Assembly: GCF_025527015.1 (NCBI RefSeq)
Contig: NZ_JAODIM010000043.1
Coordinates: 1,397,862-1,461,861, forward strand
Source of the DNA: Winslowiella arboricola
Lineage (GTDB): Bacteria > Pseudomonadota > Gammaproteobacteria > Enterobacterales > Enterobacteriaceae
Length of the DNA stretch: 64,000 nt
Direction: 5' to 3'
Shown here: positions 54,780 to 63,617 of the stretch, piece after piece
Layout of the letters: every line of letters starts with the position of its first letter
Numbering within the stretch: the stretch's first letter is position 1
Program-made: the position numbers and the translations under genes
Notes under the pieces: generated by a model
Seen by the model: the letters and a program-made list of their open reading frames with translations, nothing else
Database searches by the model: none
Told to the model about the DNA's origin: nothing

Positions 54780-55937
54780 ATGACCATTCCTGTTTCGTTA
54801 ATTGAAGAAGCGATTAACTGGCGACGCCAGCTACATGCGCAGCCCGAACTGGGCTATCAGGAACATCAGACATCGCGAATGGTCGCTGAACAGCTGCGCG
54901 CCTTTGGTTTGCAGGTGCATACAGGACTGGCGGGCACCGGCGTGGTCGGCACGCTGGAAAATGGCCCGGGCCCGGTGATTGGCCTGCGCGCGGATATGGA
55001 TGCACTGCCCATTACCGAACTGGGTAATCCGGCACATAAATCGAACAATCCCGGTGTGATGCACGCCTGCGGGCACGATGGCCATACCGCGATCCTGCTG
55101 GCTACCGCTAAGCTGCTAAGCCAGACGCGTCGATTTAGCGGCACTTTGCACTTTGTCTTCCAGCCAGCCGAAGAGAATCTTGGCGGCGCGCGCAAAATGG
55201 TCGAAGACGGACTGTTTACCCTGTTTCCGATGGACGCCATTTACGGTCTGCATAACTGGCCGGGATTGCCGCTCGGAACTGTAGCGGTCAATAGTGGCGT
55301 AATGATGGCGTCACTGGATTCGTTTGAAATCACCTTAACCGGCAAAAGCTGCCATGCTGCGATGCCCGAGAGCGGTGCCGATCCGATTGTGACCGCCGCT
55401 GAACTGATTATGGCGCTGCAAACCATTCCGGCCCGTCGCCTGTCGCCGCTTGCTTCTGCGGTGGTCAGCATTACCCAGATTAACGGCGGCGAAGCTATCA
55501 ATGTGATCCCTGAACAGGTGAAGCTGCGCGGAACGGTGCGTTGTTTGCAGAGCGAAGTGCGCACTAAAGTTCGCGGGTTGATTGACGATTTTGTCACGAC
55601 TTTACCGGCTCCGTTTGATGTCGAAGGGGCGATTAACTGGTATCCCGGCTATCCGGTAACCAAAAATCATCCGCAACCGGCACTGAACGTACGCGATGCT
55701 GCGATTAGCGCGCTGGGTGAAGATGCGCTGCGCTGGGAAGTCAGCCCATCAATGGCATCTGAAGATTTTGGCTGCATGCTGGAAGCCTGTCCGGGCGCCT
55801 ATTTCTGGATCGGCGCCGACGGCGACACCCCTTCACGCCCGTTGCATAATGCCTGGTATGATTTTAACGATGCGATAATTGAGCAGGGAATTGGCATCTG
55901 GCTGCGGCTGGTGGAGCGCCTGCTGACGCCAAAATAG
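54780..55937 (+). CDS. M20 family amidohydrolase (hippurate hydrolase-like)
   Basis: A 385-residue metal-dependent amidohydrolase. Metal and catalytic motifs: ADMDALPITE, HACGHDGHTAI, PAEENLGGARKM with the catalytic Glu, HNWPGLPLG, and MASEDFG. Such enzymes free amino acids from N-acyl amino acids. ATG 54780 gives the usual N-terminus; an ATG 18 bases upstream is possible. No signal peptide. Divergent from the NitT/TauT operon, so it may process a related compound, for example an N-acylhistidine (speculative). Confidence 0.9.
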   Translation: MTIPVSLIEEAINWRRQLHAQPELGYQEHQTSRMVAEQLRAFGLQVHTGLAGTGVVGTLENGPGPVIGLRADMDALPITELGNPAHKSNNPGVMHACGHDGHTAILLATAKLLSQTRRFSGTLHFVFQPAEENLGGARKMVEDGLFTLFPMDAIYGLHNWPGLPLGTVAVNSGVMMASLDSFEITLTGKSCHAAMPESGADPIVTAAELIMALQTIPARRLSPLASAVVSITQINGGEAINVIPEQVKLRGTVRCLQSEVRTKVRGLIDDFVTTLPAPFDVEGAINWYPGYPVTKNHPQPALNVRDAAISALGEDALRWEVSPSMASEDFGCMLEACPGAYFWIGADGDTPSRPLHNAWYDFNDAIIEQGIGIWLRLVERLLTPK

Positions 55938-55952
55938 GGCGGCCATAAAATA

Positions 55953-55984
55953 ACAAGCGAACCACCAGAATGGGGTTCGCTTGT
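55953..55984 (-). terminator. Rho-independent terminator after the M60 gene
   Basis: ACAAGCGAACC (55953-55963) pairs with GGTTCGCTTGT (55974-55984). On the minus strand the stem is followed by TATTTTAT. It serves the M60 peptidase gene and may also stop the convergent M20 transcript. Confidence 0.7.
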
Positions 55985-56027
55985 GGGTTAACAGTGACGG
56001 CTGGCAGCTTGCCAGCTACAAGTCAGA

Positions 56028-57842
56028 CTACTGATACAGCGTCCACGCCTCTTTCCAGTTAAGACCCATCCCCGGTTCATAATGCAACATTTGTGCTGCA
56101 GTTTTCACCGTACACCAACCGGTATAAGGCCAGGGTTTGCACTGATAAAGCTTACCATTGCGTGATTTCACAATATCACCGGCATGATAAACCGTGTTGT
56201 CACTGAAAGCCGGATAACCGGGTTGAGGCTGCGGTTCCGGCTGTGGCTCAGGTTGTGGCTCAGGTTGTGGCTCAGGTTGCGGTTCCGGCTGTGGCTCAGG
56301 TTGCGGTTCCGGCTGTGGCTCAGGCTGCGGTTCCGGCTGCGGTTCCGGTTCGCTAATCAGCTCATCAGGAGCCGGCAGACGCAGGTTGACGATTTCAGCG
56401 GCAGCTGCGGCGCTATAACCCAGCCCCCATTTATCGAAGAAGCTACGTAAATCATGGCCAGAGAAACGGCTGGCATTAATGACAAACCAGTCTTTGGTTT
56501 TCTGCGCAGTGTTAAACTGTGCCGCATTATCACCGTAGTGATAAGCCGCGCGCCATGCTTTGCCCAGTTGCGGATAAAGATTGTCATAGCTGGATAACAG
56601 CTGACAGAACATCACCATCCGGGCAAATTCAGTGCCGCTGCCGCCCTGATCAAACTGATAAGGCTCACCAGACTTCAGAAAGTTTACGACAGCATCAGGA
56701 TCGCGTGGGACAACGCCATCTTTGTCACTTTTATTCTGAAAACAGGCTTTAGCATTCACTTTACCGGTTAACAAATGCTGAATCGCCACCGAGTAGATAT
56801 TGACACTCACCTCAGTAAGACCTGACCAGGTCACGCCGCCAAACTGGTACTGATGACCATATTCATGCCATTCGCCCCAAGCGGTCGGTCTGAGTTTGTT
56901 ACTGAAGCCAATCCGCACCAACCCCTGACCGCCAGCTGCAGAACAGCATCCTTCATAAGAGGCATTAATCAGTCCCTGCGTCGGCAGGTTTAACGCACTT
57001 TGCGTGCTGTCAAAGCCATTAACCTTATCACTCTCGATGGTCATCAGCAGGTGTTCGCGCATTAAACTAATGATGTCGTCGTGCGCAGAGGCTTTCGCTT
57101 TCGCAGCTGGCGCATAGAGGCGTGAACGCCCGCTAAACAGCAGTACTTGTCCCAGAGGGTTAGGCGTCTGACTGATCTGTGTTTCCCACTCCTGCTGCGA
57201 CGAACGGCCAAAAATAAAAATCGGATGCGTTTTACCGCCGGATCCGACAGTAATTGGCACCATGGTTTCGTAATGCTGTATATCACGGGTTTTATCAAAA
57301 CAGGCCAGCATCAATGTACCTTGTTGTTTGGCCTGATATTCAACGTTACTGTTTTTAACCAGTTTGATTACATCAAAAATATGGTTTTCATCATTAAATT
57401 TTACGCCCGTTGAAACGCTACAGTCGATTTGATTATCGTTGTAATTGCCAGCGCTGACTTTAATTTTATCACCCGCCTGCACAAATATCGGTGTAATAAA
57501 ATGCCCGGTTCTGCCGTGTGCGTGGGTACGTGCACGGCCATTGGCATGCACCTCAGTGACAGGAATCTTAAATTCACGGCCGTTATCCGCAGGATAGATC
57601 TCCAGAGTCCGCTTGATCCAGTACAGCGGATCGTTTCTGTCCCGCGAGCGCGCCAGCGCAGTTTGCGGGTCTGACGTTAATTGCTGTGGCGTCAGATCAA
57701 ATTGCTTCAGCGCTTGCTGAAAACCCGTGTTTTGTACTTCGCCACTCCACCAGTAATTCTCCTGCGGACCAGCATCCGCAGCGGCTGCAACCAGCGGAGT
57801 CATAACAACACCGGTTAACAGTAAATAAACCGACTTCTTCAT
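56028..57842 (-). CDS. Secreted M60/enhancin-like metallopeptidase with chitin-binding-type domain
   Basis: A 604-residue exported protein. A signal peptide ends near VAAAADAGP. About residues 230-470 form a peptidase M60-like domain with the zinc motif HEYGH in [14 protein letters not shown] (about 324) and the third-ligand Glu in LTEVSVNIY. Then follows a linker of ten PEPQ repeats (about 498-537) and a C-terminal ~60-residue carbohydrate-binding module ([36 protein letters not shown]), typical of CBM5/12 chitin-binding domains. M60 enzymes cut mucin-type glycoproteins; viral enhancins open the insect gut lining. Has its own terminator. Confidence 0.88.
   Translation of the reverse strand: MKKSVYLLLTGVVMTPLVAAAADAGPQENYWWSGEVQNTGFQQALKQFDLTPQQLTSDPQTALARSRDRNDPLYWIKRTLEIYPADNGREFKIPVTEVHANGRARTHAHGRTGHFITPIFVQAGDKIKVSAGNYNDNQIDCSVSTGVKFNDENHIFDVIKLVKNSNVEYQAKQQGTLMLACFDKTRDIQHYETMVPITVGSGGKTHPIFIFGRSSQQEWETQISQTPNPLGQVLLFSGRSRLYAPAAKAKASAHDDIISLMREHLLMTIESDKVNGFDSTQSALNLPTQGLINASYEGCCSAAGGQGLVRIGFSNKLRPTAWGEWHEYGHQYQFGGVTWSGLTEVSVNIYSVAIQHLLTGKVNAKACFQNKSDKDGVVPRDPDAVVNFLKSGEPYQFDQGGSGTEFARMVMFCQLLSSYDNLYPQLGKAWRAAYHYGDNAAQFNTAQKTKDWFVINASRFSGHDLRSFFDKWGLGYSAAAAAEIVNLRLPAPDELISEPEPQPEPQPEPQPEPQPEPQPEPQPEPQPEPQPEPQPEPQPQPGYPAFSDNTVYHAGDIVKSRNGKLYQCKPWPYTGWCTVKTAAQMLHYEPGMGLNWKEAWTLYQ
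56230..56349 (-). repeat. Ten-copy 12-bp coding repeat (PEPQ linker)
   Basis: Ten consecutive 12-bp units of two forms (TGCGGTTCCGG[CT] and TGTGGCTCAGG[CT] on the plus strand), each encoding PEPQ. A likely length-variable tract joining the peptidase and binding domains. Confidence 0.85.
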
Positions 57843-58061
57843 TTTAACCTCATTAATACTTAACTTTCCCTGGGAAAATAAAATCTCAGTCAGTGATGCA
57901 GAATCAGCATGACTGAAACTCCTCAGAGCAGAGTAAAATGAAATAAGCGGTTACTCGATAAGAAATAGCGGGAATATAATTTCCAAAAAGCACGATTTTA
58001 TTCAGAAATATCCAGGCAGGAAACGGTTAATTCTTTTTTTAACGGATAGCGTTAATTAATG

Positions 58062-58080
58062 CGGGCGGCACTGCCGCCCG
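58062..58080. repeat. REP-like palindrome beyond ybiB
   Basis: CGGGCGGCA-CTGCCGCCCG region, shorter than the others but with the same GGGCGG/CCGCCC arms, 17 bp after the ybiB stop. Confidence 0.5.
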
Positions 58081-58096
58081 TAATGTTTATCTGGCG

Positions 58097-59074
58097 TTAA
58101 TAACCTGCAGCATCCAGTTCAGCCAGGCCGCTGGCGATATCAACCGCTTGTCCACTGGCAACAAAGCAGCAGGCTAGCTGTAATCGTAACGAGTGCGGCA
58201 CCGGCAGATCTTTATTGACCACGCGCTGGATCCAGCCAGCGGTCTCTGCGGCTTCTTTTGATAGCGGCAGCGCCTCACGCGCGATCGTCACTTCCTCCTG
58301 GCGCGCCAGCAATAGCTGTGGTTCCGCCTGCTGCCCACCAATCAGGGTGATGGCCGGACAACGTTGCAGACTGGCATACACTTCCCCTTCGGTGCCATTC
58401 ATCAGCAAACCGGTGCCGCCAATAGCAGTAAAAAATTTCGCCACTCGCGCAATATATTCCGGATGGGAAACACTGGAGAGACGCAGCGCAGCGGCTTCCG
58501 CAAACGGCGTCGCCAGCTTCGCCAGCGTATGCGCGCTGTTACGCACCCCCATACGCCAGCGCAGGGAGAGTTGCGTTGCCAGCGGTGGACAGAGCGTGGC
58601 CACCGACATAAATACCAGCTCACCGGCATTCAGCTGTTGCTGGGCGGCGAGCGCATCCGTCACCGGCGCAATGCCAAGCGCACTAAATATCGCTTCACTG
58701 GTGACGCGCGTAGGATCGTCACTAACCGCATGCACCACCACCGGAAAACCGAGCTTTGACAGCAGCAGCGCCAGCAATGGCGTAAGATTAGCCTGCTTAC
58801 GTGCGCCGTTATAGCTGGGAATAACAACCGGCAGCGGTTTACCGGCAGGTGGCGTCAGCTGCATCACCTGCTCTTGCATTGCCTGGTAAAAGCCCAGCAT
58901 CTCCTCTTCGCCTTCCCCCTTGATACGTAAGGCGATTAACAGGCCGCCCAGCTCCAGTTCCGGCACGTCACCCGCCAGCATGCGGCGATAGAGTGCACGC
59001 GCTGTCTCAATATCGATATCACGCGCATGGTTTTTGCCACGCCCCACTTCTTTGATAATTTTGCTGTATTCCAT
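58097..59074 (-). CDS. ybiB: YbiB (TrpD2-type, anthranilate phosphoribosyltransferase-like)
   Basis: A 325-residue protein of the TrpD2 family (E. coli YbiB 320). It has the transferase fold text (YNGARKQANLTPLLALLL, GVRNSAHTLAKL, LLMNGTEGEVYASL), but family studies show nucleic-acid binding rather than phosphoribosyl transfer. It follows dinG by 71 bp and is in the SOS-controlled dinG-ybiB unit of E. coli. Confidence 0.94.
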   Translation of the reverse strand: MEYSKIIKEVGRGKNHARDIDIETARALYRRMLAGDVPELELGGLLIALRIKGEGEEEMLGFYQAMQEQVMQLTPPAGKPLPVVIPSYNGARKQANLTPLLALLLSKLGFPVVVHAVSDDPTRVTSEAIFSALGIAPVTDALAAQQQLNAGELVFMSVATLCPPLATQLSLRWRMGVRNSAHTLAKLATPFAEAAALRLSSVSHPEYIARVAKFFTAIGGTGLLMNGTEGEVYASLQRCPAITLIGGQQAEPQLLLARQEEVTIAREALPLSKEAAETAGWIQRVVNKDLPVPHSLRLQLACCFVASGQAVDIASGLAELDAAGY

Positions 59075-59145
59075 CGCTCTGTTTTTCCTGATCGGATAGT
59101 GCGGAAACTGGCGTCATACACGACATTGACACTATTGACGGCAGA

Positions 59146-61299
59146 TTAACGCCGCCGCCTGGTTTTTTTGGCACTTTTTTCTTTCACCGCCGGCGGTGGC
59201 TCCCCTGCCGGCATCATGGGCTGCTCAATCGGGAATACCGGCAGCGCGGCCAGCAGACGCGGACCATAACGTTTGCTGATTAAGCGTCGATCGTAAATCA
59301 CAATTTCACCAAAACATTCGTGACTACGAATCAGACGGCCTACCTGTTGAATCAGATTAAACGACGCGCTGGGTAAACTCTGCACCTCAAACGGATAACG
59401 TTTCAGGCTTTTAAGCCACTCCCCTTCGGTCAAAATTACCGGACTGTCTATCGGGGGAAAAGCAATTTTATGAATATGCACCTGCGTCAGCAGTTCACCT
59501 TTAAGATCCAGCCCCTCAGCGAACGATTGCAACCCCACCAGAATACTGGTTTCACCCTGCTCCACCCGTTGACGGTGCAGCGCCACCAGGCGGCTACGCG
59601 GTTTATCACCCTGCACCAGCATCATCAGCCGTAAATCGGTGACATGCGTCAAAAACAACTGCATGGCACGGCCGCTGGCAAATAAAACCAGAATGCCTTT
59701 ATGCTGCGCATCGATAATCTGCTGGCGGAAAAAATGCGCCATTTCCGCAATATGTTGCGGCTCACTGGCCATCACCGGCTCATGACGCATCTGCGGGATA
59801 ACCAGCTTCCCCTGCTCAATATGGTTAAACGGCGAATCCAGCGCAACAAAACGGTCACCGGGCTTTTCACTGAGGCCAGACATCTCCTGCAGACGATTAA
59901 AGCTGCTCAGCGAACGCAGCGTGGCGGAAGTCACCACCACATGCGGCACTTTGCGCCACAGCAATTTTTCCAGCTGCTCGCTGACGCGGATACCGGCGCA
60001 GTGAAACAGCAGGTGCGCATTGCCTTCACGGTTTTCACGCGTCACCCACTTCGAGACTGGCGCACCCGAGGCTTGTTCCATCGCCGCCAGACGCCATAGC
60101 TTGCTGATCGACTCGAACCACGCAAAAGCGCGATTCATCTGTAACAGCGTGCGGTGCAGGCGTACGACATCGTACTGACCGGTTTTGTCGCTCAGATCGT
60201 TAAGCAACGCCTCCGACAGACCGCGCAGTGCGTCGCTCAGTTTAAACAGGCGCGCGCAGAGGGTCAGAATCTCTTCCGGCAGTTGCCCCATCTCAAAGCG
60301 GTACTCACCGACGATCTCATCTTTTGGCAGCCACAGCGCCAGCATCGCCGACAGGATCTGCAACTGTTCGCGCATCTCTTCGCAATGCCCCTTCAACCGC
60401 TCAATATTGGCCAGCGGCGGCGGCGTTTTTGGCCGGAACTGCGCCATACACAGCTCCACCAGGCGTACAAACAGATCAAGTTGCACGCTGGTCCAGCCGG
60501 GGGTAATTTCCGCGCTCATCTCCAGCGCATCGCGCGCCACTTCAGGTAAATGATGGCCTTCATCCAGCACCAGCAACAGATTCTTCGCTGGCGGTAATAC
60601 CGACTCATTTTCCAGTGCGGCCATTACCAGCGCATGGTTAGCCACCACCACATCAGCATGTTCTATTTCGCGGCGCGCCACAAAAAACGGGCATTCGCGA
60701 TACCAGTGACAGTTATGTCCCAGGCAGTTGGCTTTATCGGTGCTCAGGCGCTGCCACAGGGAGTCTTCAATCGCTTCGTCGCTGTGATCGCGCAGACCAT
60801 CCCACTGATAACGGTCGAGGGACTTTTGCAGGATCGTACACTGGGCGCGCTCATCTTTACTGGCGGTAAGTTCATCATCAAGAAACAGCAACAGATCGCC
60901 CTGCTGATCCTGGTCAGCCGCCAGCGCCGACAGATTACGCGGACACACATAGCGCCCGCGACCAAAGGCAGCGGTAAATTTCAGGTCGGGGATGATCTTT
61001 TTCAGCAGCGGTAAATCTTTACTGAAGATCTGATCCTGCAGCGCCACATTGGCGGTGCTGACCACCAGCGGTTTCTCCTGCGCACGGCCAACTGCAATGC
61101 CGGGGATCAGATAGGAGAGCGTTTTCCCGACACCGGTCGGCGCTTCAATCGCCAGATGTCGTCCCTCGTCGCCCGCCAGCGTTTTCGCCACTTCGGCGAT
61201 CATCTGACGCTGCGGTGTTCGCGGGATAAAATCGGGAACCTGTTGTTGCAGGGCCTTGTACCACTGGCCGATTTGCGCTTTAAGCGCGGAGGTAAGCAT
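59146..61299 (-). CDS. dinG: ATP-dependent DNA helicase DinG
   Basis: A 717-residue XPD-like superfamily 2 helicase, against 716 in E. coli. Walker A is APTGVGKTLSYL; the iron-sulfur Cys are in RYVCPRNL and NCLGHNCHWYRECPFF; DEAH-type box is LVLDEGHH; motif VI region is QQVGRLIRS. It unwinds DNA, R-loops and G-quadruplexes ahead of replication. The ribosome site is weak. I saw no clear CTG-N10-CAG LexA site upstream. Confidence 0.96.
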   Translation of the reverse strand: MLTSALKAQIGQWYKALQQQVPDFIPRTPQRQMIAEVAKTLAGDEGRHLAIEAPTGVGKTLSYLIPGIAVGRAQEKPLVVSTANVALQDQIFSKDLPLLKKIIPDLKFTAAFGRGRYVCPRNLSALAADQDQQGDLLLFLDDELTASKDERAQCTILQKSLDRYQWDGLRDHSDEAIEDSLWQRLSTDKANCLGHNCHWYRECPFFVARREIEHADVVVANHALVMAALENESVLPPAKNLLLVLDEGHHLPEVARDALEMSAEITPGWTSVQLDLFVRLVELCMAQFRPKTPPPLANIERLKGHCEEMREQLQILSAMLALWLPKDEIVGEYRFEMGQLPEEILTLCARLFKLSDALRGLSEALLNDLSDKTGQYDVVRLHRTLLQMNRAFAWFESISKLWRLAAMEQASGAPVSKWVTRENREGNAHLLFHCAGIRVSEQLEKLLWRKVPHVVVTSATLRSLSSFNRLQEMSGLSEKPGDRFVALDSPFNHIEQGKLVIPQMRHEPVMASEPQHIAEMAHFFRQQIIDAQHKGILVLFASGRAMQLFLTHVTDLRLMMLVQGDKPRSRLVALHRQRVEQGETSILVGLQSFAEGLDLKGELLTQVHIHKIAFPPIDSPVILTEGEWLKSLKRYPFEVQSLPSASFNLIQQVGRLIRSHECFGEIVIYDRRLISKRYGPRLLAALPVFPIEQPMMPAGEPPPAVKEKSAKKTRRRR

Positions 61300-61652
61300 T
61301 TATTTTAGGTTCTGTTTTATTTCAGTTAGTTGTCGAAAAATCAGCTTATATTATGCACAACATATCATCATAAAACACAACAGTGCTCTACAGAGAATTG
61401 CAGCTATTCAGCCCGGGTTTGCCGCGAAGTTTAACATATGCGTGACGCATTCCAAATTCCGTCTGTAGTGATTTTCATCCCTGCGAACTCATGCTTGAAT
61501 CAGCTGCCAGAGCAACATACTGCGGCAAAAATTGACAAAAAAATCAGGACAACCAAAAGGAGATTGGATAAAATATGCACAGTGAAAAACAGACCAAAAT
61601 CGCCTGGGGAAACTGCCGCTTCTCCGGCGTTAATCACAAAGGAGGTGATAAT
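61300..61652. other. dinG upstream region
   Basis: 353 bp between the divergent dinG and the small coiled-coil gene. AT-rich near dinG. It must contain both promoters, but I cannot place them. The GGAGGTGAT ribosome site at its end is strong. Confidence 0.4.
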
Positions 61653-61904
61653 ATGCAACCGAGACTGGAAAAACTCGAATATGATGTGGGTAAACTTCAA
61701 ACTGATGTCGAAGTATTGAAAACCGATGTCGCAGACCTGAAAATAGATGTTGCGGTGATCAAATCAAACTATGCTACCAAAGCCGATATTAGCGCCATCA
61801 GAAGTGAAATCAGTGAGGCGAAGAGCCAAATCATTATGTGGGTGATGGGCGCAGTGTTTCTGGCGCAGTTTATTCCTGCCATCATCAAAGTCTTCACCAG
61901 CTAA
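61653..61904 (+). CDS. Small coiled-coil, tail-anchored membrane protein
   Basis: An 83-residue protein. Residues ~5-45 are a coiled coil with a repeating pattern (KLQTDVEVLKTDV, ADLKIDVAVIKSN). Residues ~62-82 are a single membrane helix (IIMWVMGAVFLAQFIPAIIK). ATG 61653 with GGAGGTGATAAT. It resembles small XhlA/Bdr-like or DUF1640-type anchors found in many proteobacteria and phages. Not linked to a clear partner here; function unknown. Confidence 0.75.
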   Translation: MQPRLEKLEYDVGKLQTDVEVLKTDVADLKIDVAVIKSNYATKADISAIRSEISEAKSQIIMWVMGAVFLAQFIPAIIKVFTS

Positions 61905-61916
61905 ACTATTTAGCAT

Positions 61917-62384
61917 TTATACCAATACTTTACAGAAACAAACTGCCTGCAAATTACCGTTATAGCGGCCATAATTGTCAATCAGCTGATAGCCATGACG
62001 CAGATAAAATCTGACCGCCGCTTGATTGACCCGCCGCGTTTCCAGCCAGATTTCCCGATATCCCAACTGACACGCCTCCTGTTCCAGAAAAGCGAGCAGT
62101 GCGCGACCAATTCCCTGAGCGGGTTCTGCCGCATACATACGCTTTAATTCTGCAATGCCGGTGCTGAGTGGCCGCAATGCGCCACAGCCAACGGCAGTTC
62201 CGGCGTAATTACGTGCCACAACAAAACAGGCACCAGCATGCTGTAAATCCTGTGGATCAAACGAGCTAAGGCCACTGTCGCCGGTAATGCATTGCAAAGT
62301 GGCTGACAGCTGCGCCATCAACCACGCGGCATCATCAGAAGTTACCGGCTCACGCGTAATAATCAGGCCGCCATGATCACTCAC
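61917..62384 (-). CDS. GNAT acetyltransferase
   Basis: A 155-residue GNAT-family enzyme. Acetyl-CoA loop: AAEPAQGIGRALLAFLEQ; C-terminal RRVNQAAVRFYLRHGYQ. The start is GTG, overlapping the upstream GNAT gene by eight bases. Third gene of a regulator-GNAT-GNAT operon. Substrate unknown. Confidence 0.88.
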   Translation of the reverse strand: MSDHGGLIITREPVTSDDAAWLMAQLSATLQCITGDSGLSSFDPQDLQHAGACFVVARNYAGTAVGCGALRPLSTGIAELKRMYAAEPAQGIGRALLAFLEQEACQLGYREIWLETRRVNQAAVRFYLRHGYQLIDNYGRYNGNLQAVCFCKVLV

Positions 62385-62907
62385 TGTCTTGTCCTGCCAG
62401 CTTATACATCAGAGTGGTGGCATCAAATTCACCTGCCGTTGAACGTGCATAATGGGGAATGCTGCCAGCCGCCTGCCAGCCAAGCGAGCGGTAGAGCTGT
62501 TCAGCCACATCTCCACTGCGCGTGTCCAGCACCAGCAGTGTGCGCTGCGCCCGTACAGCGATCTGCTCGGCCTGTAACATCAACTGGCGCGCAATCCCCT
62601 GCCGCCGCGCCCGTGGATGCACCAGCAATTTGCTGATCTCCGCCCGGTGTGCCCCGTTCGGCATCATGCCCAGCACCACAATAATGGTGCCCACAATCCT
62701 GCCCTGTTCACGCGCCACCAGCAGTCGCTTATCACCACTGGCGAGACTGTAAACCACATCCTGCCAGAAGCGGGCAATCGATAAATGATCCGCGGCATCG
62801 ATAAAACCGACGCTCGCCCCTTGCGCCACGCAGGCGGTTAACACTTCGCAAAGCGCAGGATGTTCCTGTTGCGCCTGTGCGGCATTCAGCATTTCGTAAT
62901 CAATCAT
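62377..62907 (-). CDS. GNAT acetyltransferase
   Basis: A 176-residue GNAT enzyme. Acetyl-CoA loop: HPRARRQGIARQLMLQAE; then LLVLDTRSGDVAEQLYRSLG. Start chosen at ATG 62907 in the ATGA overlap with the regulator; ATG 62916 three codons upstream is possible. In this XRE-cupin/GNAT arrangement the enzyme often detoxifies or modifies an amine, with the regulator sensing it (inference). Confidence 0.88.
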   Translation of the reverse strand: MIDYEMLNAAQAQQEHPALCEVLTACVAQGASVGFIDAADHLSIARFWQDVVYSLASGDKRLLVAREQGRIVGTIIVVLGMMPNGAHRAEISKLLVHPRARRQGIARQLMLQAEQIAVRAQRTLLVLDTRSGDVAEQLYRSLGWQAAGSIPHYARSTAGEFDATTLMYKLAGQDSE

Positions 62908-63467
62908 GGTCGGCATACCACCAGAGCGTAGTGCGCCGTAGTTTCCGGCGCGTGAAAAGAGGAACGGCCAAAAAGATGAAAACGCAGACAATCTCCAGCG
63001 ACCAGCCGCCACTGCTGCTCATTCATACTGATTTCCAGCACGCCATCGAGTATCCAGATATGTTGTTCGAGGCCTGGCAGCGGCGGCGTATCATATTCAA
63101 TTCGCGACCCGGCGCGCAGTCGTGCTTCAACCAGTTCAGCGCGAAAGGCGCTGGCAGGCGGGGACAGACTGCGCCGCTCAAAACCGTTCTCTTTATCACG
63201 CCATACCAGCTGCTGATCCGCCCGCAGGTGCTGGGCGATATTCTCTTCCACATCACTCAGCAAACGCGACATTGTCAGGCCATAGGCTGCACACAGCTTA
63301 TTGAGCAGTGACGCCGTCGGACTGGTTTCTGCACGCTCAATACGTGACAGCGAGGCGCGGCTGATACCAGTAATCTCCGCCAGTTGTTCCAGCGACCAGC
63401 CTTTTTCAAGCCGCAATTCAGCCAGCCTTAATGCCAGCCGTTGCTCAGTGCCATCCTGCTGCGTCAT
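62904..63467 (-). CDS. XRE regulator with cupin domain
   Basis: A 187-residue regulator. HTH (about 12-65): LRLEKGWSLEQLAEITGISR then ASLSRIERAETSPTASLL. C-terminal cupin (about 120-180): GLEQHIWILDGVLEISM and LVAGDCLRFH. First gene of the operon with two GNAT enzymes, so it probably controls them in response to a small ligand held by the cupin. Confidence 0.9.
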   Translation of the reverse strand: MTQQDGTEQRLALRLAELRLEKGWSLEQLAEITGISRASLSRIERAETSPTASLLNKLCAAYGLTMSRLLSDVEENIAQHLRADQQLVWRDKENGFERRSLSPPASAFRAELVEARLRAGSRIEYDTPPLPGLEQHIWILDGVLEISMNEQQWRLVAGDCLRFHLFGRSSFHAPETTAHYALVVCRP

Positions 63468-63617
63468 GATTTATTCTCAAATAAGGGATTTAATCTCACA
63501 TATGAGAATTAACCTTAATATTGCGCCAGGTCAACCTGTACAATGTAAAAATAATTGTACAAGTTAACGCCGTCGGGCTAACGTTGAGGTGGAGATGGTC
63601 GCATAAAGAGGAAAAAC

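Noticed and set aside
56184..56450. 88-codon Arg/Leu repeat frame antisense to the M60 gene
   Set aside because: It is only the reverse reading of the 12-bp PEPQ repeat.
61300..61400. LexA box ahead of dinG, expected from E. coli
   Set aside because: No CTG-N10-CAG element could be found close to the start, so SOS control is not claimed.
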